Positions 53,971 through 61,509 of a stretch of DNA of 64,000 bases are shown one piece after another. The position numbers and the translations under genes were made by a program. Position 1 is the first letter of the stretch, and every line of letters starts with the position of its first letter. Location: assembly GCA_902486425.1 (NCBI GenBank), contig CABTOK010000004.1, positions 62,001 to 126,000 on the forward strand, written 5' to 3'. The stretch is from UBA11475 sp902486425. GTDB taxonomy: Bacteria; Bacillota; Clostridia; Christensenellales; Borkfalkiaceae. The notes beneath the pieces were generated by a model. The model was given only the letters and a program-made list of their open reading frames with translations, did no database searches and had not been told where the DNA came from.

Positions 53971-54801
53971 ATGTCTTATATAAAAACCGAAAACCTTACC
54001 TACGAATACACAAAAGGGGTAAAGGCTTTAAAAAACGTGAATATCGGAATAAATAAAGGCGAATACGTGGCGATTATCGGACACAACGGTTCCGGCAAAT
54101 CGACTCTTGCGAAGCTTTTTAACGGACTTTTGCAGCCGACTTCGGGTAAAGTTTTCGTAAACGGAACCGACACGTCGGATAAGCAGAAACTTTTTGACGT
54201 GCGTAAAACCGTAGGGGTGGTTTTTCAGAACCCCGACAACCAGCTCGTCGCTTCGATCGTTGAAGACGATCTCGCCTTCGGTCCCGAAAATCTCGGCGTC
54301 CCGCGCGAAGAAATAGGTAAGCGCATCGACTACGCTCTTAAAGCATGCGATATCGAGAAGTTCCGCAACTCCACTCCCTCAAAACTTTCGGGCGGACAGA
54401 AACAGAGAGTCGCTATAGCCGGCGTTCTCGCCGTTATGCCGGAAGTAATGATATTCGACGAAGCCACGGCGATGCTCGATCCGAAAGGCAGGAACGAAGT
54501 TTTATCCGTGTCGGACAAACTCAATAAAGAAAACGGAATTACCGTTATAAACATCACTCACTATATGGACGAAGTCGTCCGTGCGGACAGAGTAATAGTA
54601 TTGAACGACGGCGAAGTTTACGCCGAAGGTACGCCCGAAGAGATTTTTAAAAGAGCGGACGAACTCGAATCTTTGGGGCTTTCGGTTCCGACCGCGTGCC
54701 GAATCGCTCTCGATCTGAAAAAGAAGGGCGTAGATCTCGGCGAACCGCTTACAGACGAGGAATTGGGGGATAAGTTATGCGAATTGTTTGCAAAGATTTA
54801 A
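53971..54801 (+). CDS. ecfA1: ECF transporter ATPase subunit EcfA1
   Basis: A 276-residue ABC ATPase. Walker A GHNGSGKST (near residues 38-46), Q-loop in VVFQNPDNQLV (near 85-95), signature LSGGQKQR (near 143-150) and Walker B VMIFDEATAMLDP (near 162-174) are intact. It is one of two ATPases of the energy-coupling factor module that powers vitamin uptake with separate substrate-binding S components. I start at the ATG with AGAGGA; the frame extends ten codons further upstream to a GTG without a site. It overlaps the second ATPase gene by 25 bases. Confidence 0.95.
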   Translation: MSYIKTENLTYEYTKGVKALKNVNIGINKGEYVAIIGHNGSGKSTLAKLFNGLLQPTSGKVFVNGTDTSDKQKLFDVRKTVGVVFQNPDNQLVASIVEDDLAFGPENLGVPREEIGKRIDYALKACDIEKFRNSTPSKLSGGQKQRVAIAGVLAVMPEVMIFDEATAMLDPKGRNEVLSVSDKLNKENGITVINITHYMDEVVRADRVIVLNDGEVYAEGTPEEIFKRADELESLGLSVPTACRIALDLKKKGVDLGEPLTDEELGDKLCELFAKI

Positions 54802-55649
54802 AATATACTTACGAACCCAAAGCAAAAAACAAGACTTACGCTTTAAACGGCGTGGAGCTTACTATCGAAGAAGGCGATTTTTTCGGGATTGTCGGAAAAA
54901 CGGGCAGCGGCAAATCGACTTTCGTACAGCATCTCGATGCGATAGTGCGGGTGCAGAAAAATTCCGGAGAACTAACCGTCGGGGAATTCGATCTTGCAGA
55001 TACGAAGAAAAAAGATTTCAGAGATTTAAGAAAAAAGGTCGGAATGGTGTTTCAGTACCCCGAGTATCAGCTTTTTGCGGAGACGGTGGAAGCGGACGTA
55101 GAATTCGGACTTAAAAATTACTTCCCGGAAATGGACGAGATAAACCGCAAAAACGCCGTGAGATATGCGCTCGAAGCGGTAGGTCTCGACTATCTTAAAA
55201 TAAAAAACAAATCGCCGTTCGACTTGTCCGGCGGGCAAAAAAGAAGAGTGGCGATCGCGGGCGTTATCGTAACCAAGCCCGAAATTTTGGTTCTGGACGA
55301 ACCGGCTTCGGGACTCGATCCCGAAGGGAAAAAAGAACTATTCAGGCTTTTGCACGAGCTGCATAAGGATTTTGCGAAAACCGTTATAGTGGTTTCGCAC
55401 GATATGAACGTCATAACCGAAAATTGCAACCGCGCCGCCATATTTGCCGACGGTAAAATAGTAAAAAGCGGAACGCCGAAGGAAGTATTTTCGGACGAGG
55501 CGGAGATCGAAAGTTACGGACTCAATCTTCCGACGACCGTTTATCTTACTAATCGTCTTAAAGAAGCGGGCATAGAAATAGATTCGGATCTTACCGTAAA
55601 AGACTTTACCGAAACGCTTTACGGGACGATAAAGGAGACCGGAAGATGA
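54777..55649 (+). CDS. ecfA2: ECF transporter ATPase subunit EcfA2
   Basis: A 290-residue ABC ATPase, partner of EcfA1. Walker A GKTGSGKST (near 40-48), Q-loop VFQYPEYQLF (near 91-100), signature LSGGQKRR (near 148-155), Walker B ILVLDEPASGLDP (near 167-179). The pair forms the asymmetric ATPase dimer that binds EcfT. The start is inside ecfA1 with GGGGGA upstream; the end overlaps ecfT by ATGA. Confidence 0.96.
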   Translation: MRIVCKDLKYTYEPKAKNKTYALNGVELTIEEGDFFGIVGKTGSGKSTFVQHLDAIVRVQKNSGELTVGEFDLADTKKKDFRDLRKKVGMVFQYPEYQLFAETVEADVEFGLKNYFPEMDEINRKNAVRYALEAVGLDYLKIKNKSPFDLSGGQKRRVAIAGVIVTKPEILVLDEPASGLDPEGKKELFRLLHELHKDFAKTVIVVSHDMNVITENCNRAAIFADGKIVKSGTPKEVFSDEAEIESYGLNLPTTVYLTNRLKEAGIEIDSDLTVKDFTETLYGTIKETGR

Positions 55650-56458
55650 AAGACATGGCTTTCGGACAGTTTTATCCGGCAAATTCGTTCGTCCACAAAA
55701 TGGACGCGAGAATTAAAATTTTATTATCCATAGCCTACCTCGTGGCGGTGTTTCTGATAAAGGAATTTGTGTTTTGGGGATTTCTGGCGGCGGCGGTGTT
55801 CATCGTGGTTGCGTGCATATTTTCTAAAGTTCCCGTTTTTAAGGTAATCGGCAGCGTTAAGGCGATACTGGTGTTTGTAATTCTGTCCGCGGTGTTACAG
55901 ATTTTTTTCAACAAAGACGGTAATATAGTAGTTAATTGGTGGATATTCAAAATAACCGATATAGGGCTTAAAAAGGCGGCGTTCATCGTTCTCCGGATAA
56001 TGCTCGTCGTTATGGGAACGTCTCTTTTAACGCTTACGACCACGCCCGTGGCTCTCGCCGACGGGATAGAAAGTCTTCTTACGCCGCTCAGACTTATAAA
56101 GTTTCCCGTGCATGAATTTGCTCTCATAATGAGCATAGCTTTAAGATATATTCCTACGCTGCTTGACGAAACGGACAGAATAATAAAGGCGCAGAAGGCA
56201 AGGGGAGCGGACTTCGAATCGGGCGGCTTATTTAAAAGAGCGAAGGCTATGATTCCCGTGCTTATTCCTTTGCTTATAAGCTCTTTCCGACGCGCGGATG
56301 AACTTGCCGACGCGATGGAAGCAAGATGCTATTCTGGAGCTAAGGGCAGGACAAAGTACAAAAAGGCTAAACTCGGCTGGAGAGATCTTCTGGGAACACT
56401 GTTTACGGCAGGACTTATCGTAGCGGTCTGCATGCTTAACGGCTGGATAAAAATCTGA
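55646..56458 (+). CDS. ecfT: ECF transporter transmembrane subunit EcfT
   Basis: A 270-residue membrane protein with about five hydrophobic segments and the two Ala-Arg-Gly-type coupling motifs: KAQKARGADFE near 178-188 and ADAMEARCYSG near 216-226, which contact the two ATPases. Coupled to ecfA2 by ATGA. No substrate-binding S component is in the window, so this is a shared (group II) ECF module. Confidence 0.95.
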   Translation: MKDMAFGQFYPANSFVHKMDARIKILLSIAYLVAVFLIKEFVFWGFLAAAVFIVVACIFSKVPVFKVIGSVKAILVFVILSAVLQIFFNKDGNIVVNWWIFKITDIGLKKAAFIVLRIMLVVMGTSLLTLTTTPVALADGIESLLTPLRLIKFPVHEFALIMSIALRYIPTLLDETDRIIKAQKARGADFESGGLFKRAKAMIPVLIPLLISSFRRADELADAMEARCYSGAKGRTKYKKAKLGWRDLLGTLFTAGLIVAVCMLNGWIKI

Positions 56459-56474
56459 CGGCAAAGGGGTAAAA

Positions 56475-57239
56475 ATGAACGTAAAAATAACCGTGTCTTA
56501 CGACGGAACGAATTACTCCGGCTGGCAGATTCAAAAGAACGGGATAACTGTGCAGGAAGAAATCGAAAAGGCGATAAAAGACCTTTGCGGTACGGTTTCG
56601 GGCGTAACGGGTTCCGGAAGAACGGACGCCGGAGTGCATGCGGAAGGACAGGTGGCGAACTTTAAGACGGACTTTAGGCTTCCTCCCGAAAAATTTGCGC
56701 CGGCTCTCAACGCAAGACTTCCGGAAAGCGTGAGAATATTAAAATCCGAAGAAGCGGCAGACGATTTTAACGCTCGCTTTTCCGCAAAAAGAAAGACCTA
56801 CGTCTATTCGCTGTACGTTTCGGATAAAACTTTGCCGCTTTTAAATAGGTATGCGGCAAGAGTTAATACCTTTGATTTATCGGCAGCCAGGGAAGCGGCG
56901 AAAATAATAAAAGGCAAGCACGACTTCAAACCGTTTTCGGCAAACGGAACGGACATAAAAGACACCGTGAGGACGGTCTATTCGATCGGAATAAAAAAGG
57001 ACGGCGAGCTTTACCGCGTTTCAGTTACGGGCAACGGGTTTTTATATAAAGAAGTCCGCATTATCGTCGGAACGCTTCTTGCGGTTTCGGAAGGCAAGCT
57101 TACGCCGGAAGATATAAACAAGATTTTCGGAACGGGAATAAGACCGGAGTTTATAACCGTGGCTCCCGCGAGGGGGCTTACGCTGAAAAAGGTCGAATAT
57201 AAAGAGAGTAAAATAAAAAATAAAACAGGACATATTTAA
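56475..57239 (+). CDS. truA: tRNA pseudouridine synthase A
   Basis: A 254-residue TruA that makes pseudouridine at positions 38-40 of the tRNA anticodon arm. The catalytic aspartate lies in SGRTDAGVHAEGQ (near residues 49-61), with YDGTNYSGWQIQ near 9-20 and the late FLYKEVRIIVGTLL segment. It starts 16 nt after ecfT with AAAGGGG upstream, fitting the common Firmicutes order ecfT-truA-rplM-rpsI. Confidence 0.96.
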   Translation: MNVKITVSYDGTNYSGWQIQKNGITVQEEIEKAIKDLCGTVSGVTGSGRTDAGVHAEGQVANFKTDFRLPPEKFAPALNARLPESVRILKSEEAADDFNARFSAKRKTYVYSLYVSDKTLPLLNRYAARVNTFDLSAAREAAKIIKGKHDFKPFSANGTDIKDTVRTVYSIGIKKDGELYRVSVTGNGFLYKEVRIIVGTLLAVSEGKLTPEDINKIFGTGIRPEFITVAPARGLTLKKVEYKESKIKNKTGHI

Positions 57240-57297
57240 AAATAGTCGATTATTTGTTGATAACCGCAAAAATTTAAACGCAAACCGCGAAAATCGC

Positions 57298-57326
57298 TTG
57301 ACATATCGGGTTTGCTGTTTTATTAT
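57298..57326 (+). promoter_or_regulatory. Promoter of rplM-rpsI
   Basis: TTGACA (57298-57303), 17-nt spacer, TATTAT (57321-57326), close to consensus. Confidence 0.85.
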
Positions 57327-57332
57327 TATTAA

Positions 57333-57429
57333 GCTAAAAAGTTTTATAAAGGAAAATTCGTAGCTCGGCAAGGACTAGCCCCCCGAACCGACAACGCTTT
57401 TTATTTTTTAGAAATTAAGGAGATTGACA
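57333..57429 (+). promoter_or_regulatory. Leader of rplM-rpsI, possibly an autoregulatory ribosomal-protein leader
   Basis: About 97 nt of leader with a GC-rich core (TAGCTCGG to CCGAACC, 57361-57389) in an AT-rich setting. It sits where L13 leaders occur in Firmicutes, but I cannot match the fold. Confidence 0.35.
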
Positions 57430-57864
57430 ATGAGTACCTACATGGCAAAAGCTGAAAATGTAGAAAGAAAGTGGTATATCGTCGACGCGACGGACGTTCC
57501 TCTCGGAAGACTCGCTTCGCAGGTAGCCGCGGTTTTAAGAGGTAAAAATAAACCTACGTTCACTCCGAACGTAGATACGGGCGATTTCGTGATAATAATT
57601 AACACCGACAAGGTGGTTCTTACCGGCAAAAAGCTCGAAAAGAAGATGTACAGACATCACACCGGACACGTCGGCGGTCTTAAAGAAGTTTCTTACGGAA
57701 CTTTAATGAACGAAAAGTCGGATTTCGTCGTTTACAACGCGGTTAAAGGCATGCTTCCCAAGAACAGCCTCGGCGCAAAAATGATGAAAAAGTGCAAAAT
57801 TTACAAAGGCAGCGAACATAAGCACGAAGCTCAGCAGCCCGTTGCTTTGACTATCGTAAGATAA
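57430..57864 (+). CDS. rplM: 50S ribosomal protein L13
   Basis: A 144-residue L13. The typical start KWYIVDATDVPLGRLAS (near residues 14-30), LRGKNKPTFTPNVDTGD (near 36-52), and YRHHTGHVGG (near 73-82) are present. Its ATG has AAGGAG; it is co-transcribed with rpsI from the promoter upstream. Confidence 0.97.
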   Translation: MSTYMAKAENVERKWYIVDATDVPLGRLASQVAAVLRGKNKPTFTPNVDTGDFVIIINTDKVVLTGKKLEKKMYRHHTGHVGGLKEVSYGTLMNEKSDFVVYNAVKGMLPKNSLGAKMMKKCKIYKGSEHKHEAQQPVALTIVR

Positions 57865-57875
57865 GAGGTGTAATT

Positions 57876-58289
57876 ATGGCAAAAACGACAAGCAAAAAGA
57901 AAGTTCAATACTGGGGAACCGGCAGAAGAAAGTCCGCTATAGCGAGAGTAAGACTCGTTCCCGGCGGCGACGGCACCATCACCATCAATAAAAAATCCAT
58001 CGACGATTACTTCGATCTCGAAACGATGAAGTTTATCGTTCGTCAGCCTCTCGTTCTTACGGAAACCGCGGCTAAATACGACGTTCTTGTAAACGTTACC
58101 GGCGGCGGTAACAACGGTCAGGCGGGCGCTATCCGTCACGGCATTTCGAGAGCTCTTCTCGAAGCGGAACCCGAAACGAGAGAAGCCCTTAAAAAAGCAG
58201 GCTTCTTAACGAGAGATTCCAGAATGAAGGAAAGAAAGAAATACGGCTTGAAGAAAGCTCGTAAAGCTCCGCAGTTCAGCAAGAGATAA
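57876..58289 (+). CDS. rpsI: 30S ribosomal protein S9
   Basis: A 137-residue S9 with GTGRRKSAIARVRLVPG near residues 14-30, TGGGNNGQAGAIRHGI near 75-90, and the basic tail ending FSKR that reaches the decoding P site. It lies 11 nt after rplM with AGAGGTG upstream and is followed by a terminator. Confidence 0.98.
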   Translation: MAKTTSKKKVQYWGTGRRKSAIARVRLVPGGDGTITINKKSIDDYFDLETMKFIVRQPLVLTETAAKYDVLVNVTGGGNNGQAGAIRHGISRALLEAEPETREALKKAGFLTRDSRMKERKKYGLKKARKAPQFSKR

Positions 58290-58333
58290 TTTTTATCCGT
58301 CTGAAAACGGAACATTCAAACAAACTAAAATCG

Positions 58334-58363
58334 AAAAGCGACGCCTTTGCGTCGCTTTTTTCA
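58334..58363 (+). terminator. Terminator of rplM-rpsI
   Basis: Stem AAAAGCGACGC / GCGTCGCTTTT with loop CTTT, then TT. The remaining spacer to 58660 shows no gene. Confidence 0.9.
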
Positions 58364-58660
58364 TGCCGTTTAAAAACAAATAAAACTTACGTGCGGCGGA
58401 GAAAAGACGATTTATTACAAAATACGCTATAAAAAGCGTTTTTTATTTATTTTTTCGTAAGCTGAAGCATATAAGTTAATATAGTACTATAATAAGATAA
58501 ATCATTATAGAGTAATTTGTATATACTAAAAAATTACTTATAAAATCACGAAGTCTGCGGATTTTATAACCGTACGCGAAAAAGCGGAAAACTCTGAAGA
58601 ACAAGAGAAAAGTCGTTTACCTGAAACGGCTTGGCGCGATTAAAAATTCGGCGGTATAAA

Positions 58661-59653
58661 ATGGCTTTTTATAAAAAAACGCTTCTCATGAAGGAAGAAG
58701 CGGAAGGCTTCTCGAAAAACGGGAAAAAGGTTTCGGGCGTAGTAAATATTTTTTACGAAGACGGAAAACTATGGCTAAGCGCGACGTTTTTGAATCTGAA
58801 AGATCTTACGGACGGCGAATACTTTTTTAAAATGGCGACCGAAAGTTTCTGCTCTGGCGAAACTCTCGGACGGTCTGTTTATTCGGCCTATGCGGAATTT
58901 TCGGCTGACGGAAAAATCAAAATAAACCCCGAAAATTTCACGTGCGATTTCATATTGTTTTATAAAAATCCCGCAGGGATAAAAGCCGTTGCTTTTGCCG
59001 ACGGACTTAAAAAGTATTCCGCCGCATATTACGAAAAACTTTTCAAACCGAAAGCCGGGTTCTTTGAAGACGACGAACAGCCCGGAAAAACGGAGAAAAT
59101 AGAAAATCAAAAAGAAGCAAAAACGGTTTACGACGACGAAAAGATTGCGGAAGAAAACTATTACGAATTTGAAAAATCGAATAAAATTACGGGGGAAGAC
59201 GGTGAAGAAGAAAAACATGGTGTTGAAGATGCTGCTCCTGAAAAAGCGGACGAAAGAAAAGCGGCGGAAAAAGATGTTAAAACTGACGTCGATGAAGATG
59301 AGGGGGACTATTTCGAAACGGAAAGCGGAAAATTTTTCGAGTCCGTAAAAGGCGATATAGAAGCCGCCTTCGATTTGTACGAAACCGACGAATATCTTAC
59401 CGACGTCATTCCCGATTCCAGATTCGTGAAGGTTACGGGGGATAAAGAATTTTCTTTCGGCGTAATCCGTGAGGCGGGCGAGCCTAAATACGTTTGTTAC
59501 GGAATAAAGGGAGAATACTCGAAAGATCCGCCCGAAAAATTAAAGGGGATCGCTTCGTTTGTTCCTAAAAGCATTTACGACGATTCGGGCGACGGGTACT
59601 GGGTGATATTTCAGGACGCGAAGACCGGTAAGTGTATAAGAACCGACGTGTAA
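58661..59653 (+). CDS. Protein of unknown function with acidic linker and conserved C-terminal domain
   Basis: A 330-residue protein in three parts. The N-terminal 135 residues form a compact beta-rich domain (KGKKVSGVVNIFYEDGKLWLSAT in outline near its start). A highly charged, disordered linker rich in Glu/Lys/Asp spans about residues 136-215. The C-terminal 110 residues have a motif of the kind YVCYGIKGEYSKDPPEKL then FVPKS...GYWVIFQDAKTGKCI; I recall similar C-terminal domains in clostridial proteins of unknown role, but no function is known. No signal peptide. The start is the ATG at 58661; the extension upstream begins with TTG and lacks a site. Confidence 0.72.
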   Translation: MAFYKKTLLMKEEAEGFSKNGKKVSGVVNIFYEDGKLWLSATFLNLKDLTDGEYFFKMATESFCSGETLGRSVYSAYAEFSADGKIKINPENFTCDFILFYKNPAGIKAVAFADGLKKYSAAYYEKLFKPKAGFFEDDEQPGKTEKIENQKEAKTVYDDEKIAEENYYEFEKSNKITGEDGEEEKHGVEDAAPEKADERKAAEKDVKTDVDEDEGDYFETESGKFFESVKGDIEAAFDLYETDEYLTDVIPDSRFVKVTGDKEFSFGVIREAGEPKYVCYGIKGEYSKDPPEKLKGIASFVPKSIYDDSGDGYWVIFQDAKTGKCIRTDV

Positions 59654-59686
59654 GGAGTGTTTTGCCGCACGCCGTAAAAGCGGGGC

Positions 59687-59715
59687 TTGACTTAAAGTAA
59701 AAAAAGGCGTATACT
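59687..59715 (+). promoter_or_regulatory. Promoter of the nuclease/phosphatase-fold gene, predicted leaderless
   Basis: TTGACT (59687-59692), 17-nt spacer, TATACT (59710-59715), then six bases to the ATG at 59722, the same geometry as rnpB and tilS. Confidence 0.75.
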
Positions 59716-59721
59716 TAGCTT

Positions 59722-60798
59722 ATGAAGATTCTTAAAAAAGTTTTAAAGATAGTTTTAATACTCTTTTTAATTCTTATTCTGATCGTCGGCGGTTACGTCG
59801 CTTACGTTATGATAAGCTACGACAGAATAGAAGACAACCTTAAGCTCGACACGGTAAACGGTAGCGGTTCGACGGACCTGTCTGTCGGAAACACGTACAC
59901 GGCAGTAACGCAGAACTTCGGGTTCGGCGCGTATACGAGAGATTTTACCTTCTTTATGGACGGCGGAAAAGATTCGAGAGCGAAGAGTAAAGAAAGCGTT
60001 AACGAATGTATACGGAAGGCTTACGATGAAATAAGCGGATTTAATCCCGATTTTATTCTTATGCAGGAGATCGACACAAACTCCACTCGCAGCCATAAGG
60101 TTAACGAAAAGGAAGCCTTTGACAATCTGTTCGAAGAGTATTCGAAAACCTTCGCAGTGAATTATCACTCGGCGTATCTTATGTGGCCGCTCTTTAAGCC
60201 GCACGGAAAGTCGAACAGCGGCATGGCGACTTATTCGAAGTACAACATTGTTTCTGCCGAAAGGAAAAGCCTGCCGATTTCTACGGGATTTTCGAAATTT
60301 CTGGATCTCGACAGATGCTATTCGATATCGAAGATCAAGTGTGAAAACGGTAAATATCTTGTCGTATTCAACGTACATACTTCCGCTTACGGCGGCAGCG
60401 ACGAGATAAGAGAAGCTCAGATGAACAAGCTGTTTTCGGACATGAAAACGGAATACGACGCAGGTAATTACGTTATCTGCGGCGGAGACTTCAATCACGA
60501 CTTCACGGGGACTTCGACAAAGGATCTGAACGGCGGCGAAAGCGCAGATTTCGGTTGGGCGCAACCCTTCCCGGACAAGCTTATTCCCGAAGGATTTAAA
60601 AAAGTTACCGCTTATACGGACGGACTTAATCCCACATGCCGCAACTGCGACGTGCCTTATAAGGAAGGTAACTTTACGATAATAGTGGACGGGTTTATAA
60701 CTTCCGCCAACGTTACCGTAAATACGGTTAAAAACATAGTGACGGGCTTTGAATATTCCGACCATAACCCCGTAGTCATGCAGTTCAAGCTTAACTGA
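59722..60798 (+). CDS. Membrane-anchored endonuclease/exonuclease/phosphatase family protein
   Basis: A 358-residue protein with an N-terminal membrane anchor (about residues 5-31) and an EEP-fold domain outside or at the membrane. Catalytic-type motifs appear in order: FILMQEID (metal-binding Glu, near 112-119), SGMATYSKY near 162-170, VVFNVHTS near 210-217, GGDFNHD near 251-257, IIVDGFI near 315-321 and SDHNPV near 347-352. The family covers nucleases, sphingomyelinases and inositol phosphatases; the substrate is not inferable. A CRNC pair near 299-302 might bind metal. There is no ribosome binding site; the mRNA is predicted leaderless. Confidence 0.87.
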   Translation: MKILKKVLKIVLILFLILILIVGGYVAYVMISYDRIEDNLKLDTVNGSGSTDLSVGNTYTAVTQNFGFGAYTRDFTFFMDGGKDSRAKSKESVNECIRKAYDEISGFNPDFILMQEIDTNSTRSHKVNEKEAFDNLFEEYSKTFAVNYHSAYLMWPLFKPHGKSNSGMATYSKYNIVSAERKSLPISTGFSKFLDLDRCYSISKIKCENGKYLVVFNVHTSAYGGSDEIREAQMNKLFSDMKTEYDAGNYVICGGDFNHDFTGTSTKDLNGGESADFGWAQPFPDKLIPEGFKKVTAYTDGLNPTCRNCDVPYKEGNFTIIVDGFITSANVTVNTVKNIVTGFEYSDHNPVVMQFKLN

Positions 60799-60823
60799 AA
60801 AATTATAAACCAAATCGCAAACA

Positions 60824-60857
60824 AAAGACCTTCCCGCATGCTCGGGAGGGTCTTTTA
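60824..60857 (+). terminator. Terminator of the EEP-family gene
   Basis: Stem AAAGACCTTCCCG / CGGGAGGGTCTTT with loop CATGCT, then T. Confidence 0.88.
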
Positions 60858-60923
60858 AGCAAGTGTGTAAGAATTGTCCGTAACGAATATCCGCGTTACG
60901 GATTTTTCGGACTACCGGGGCAA

Positions 60924-61295
60924 TCAGATTTTTATCGGTTTGTTTTTAGTCGTTATAGTTTCGTGTTTTACGACGGTGCCGCTTTTTAAGTAAACGGAAA
61001 TTAAAGGATTATCCGAAAAATCGACGTAACTTTTGCTTTTTACGAGAGCCTTACGGGGCGTTTCCGAAGGCTTATCCGTAGTATGGGCACTTTGATTTTC
61101 GGACGTAAAATTTCCGAATGCGTTTATAAGATTTTTGGTTTTTTCCGGATCGGATAAAAGATTTTTTAAAATTCCGCCGGAAAAAAGAGAAGATTTTTGC
61201 GGAGCGCCGCCGTCCGGTTGCTTCTCTCCGCCGCTTTTGTCGCCGCCGCCCGTGAACAATCCGTCCAAAAGACTTTTTATAAGTCCGCCGTTCAT
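60924..61295 (-). CDS. Small protein of unknown function
   Basis: A 123-residue basic, glycine- and serine-rich protein that I do not recognise. It starts MNGGLIKSLLDGLF, has a probable disordered Gly/Lys stretch (about residues 15-35), a short hydrophobic segment GGILKNLLSD, a helix LINAFGNF, and a C-terminal part ISVYLKSGTVVKHETI. It has a strong AAGGAG site and codon use like its neighbours, which is why I accept it despite low complexity. It is convergent with the EEP gene. Confidence 0.6.
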   Translation of the reverse strand: MNGGLIKSLLDGLFTGGGDKSGGEKQPDGGAPQKSSLFSGGILKNLLSDPEKTKNLINAFGNFTSENQSAHTTDKPSETPRKALVKSKSYVDFSDNPLISVYLKSGTVVKHETITTKNKPIKI

Positions 61296-61365
61296 AAATT
61301 CTCCTTTATTTTTACAAAAAGCGGTTTAACGCCGCCCGAAAAGCGAAAAAAATTTTAAAAAAATA

Positions 61366-61394
61366 TTGCAATAAATTTATTTATAGTATATAAT
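61366..61394 (+). promoter_or_regulatory. Promoter of the DUF5050-like lipoprotein gene
   Basis: TTGCAA (61366-61371), 17-nt spacer, TATAAT (61389-61394). Confidence 0.8.
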
Positions 61395-61509
61395 TATAAA
61401 TACTTATGGTTAAATACCGTTATTGCGCTCTGTCTTAAAGGCAACGGGCGTAAAAGTATTCGGCATAAGGAATATTACACTACTAAAATATTTAACAACG
61501 GAGTAAATT

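Noticed and set aside
59767..60813. 348-codon frame opposite the EEP-family gene
   Set aside because: Antisense shadow; the plus-strand gene has intact catalytic motifs and a promoter.
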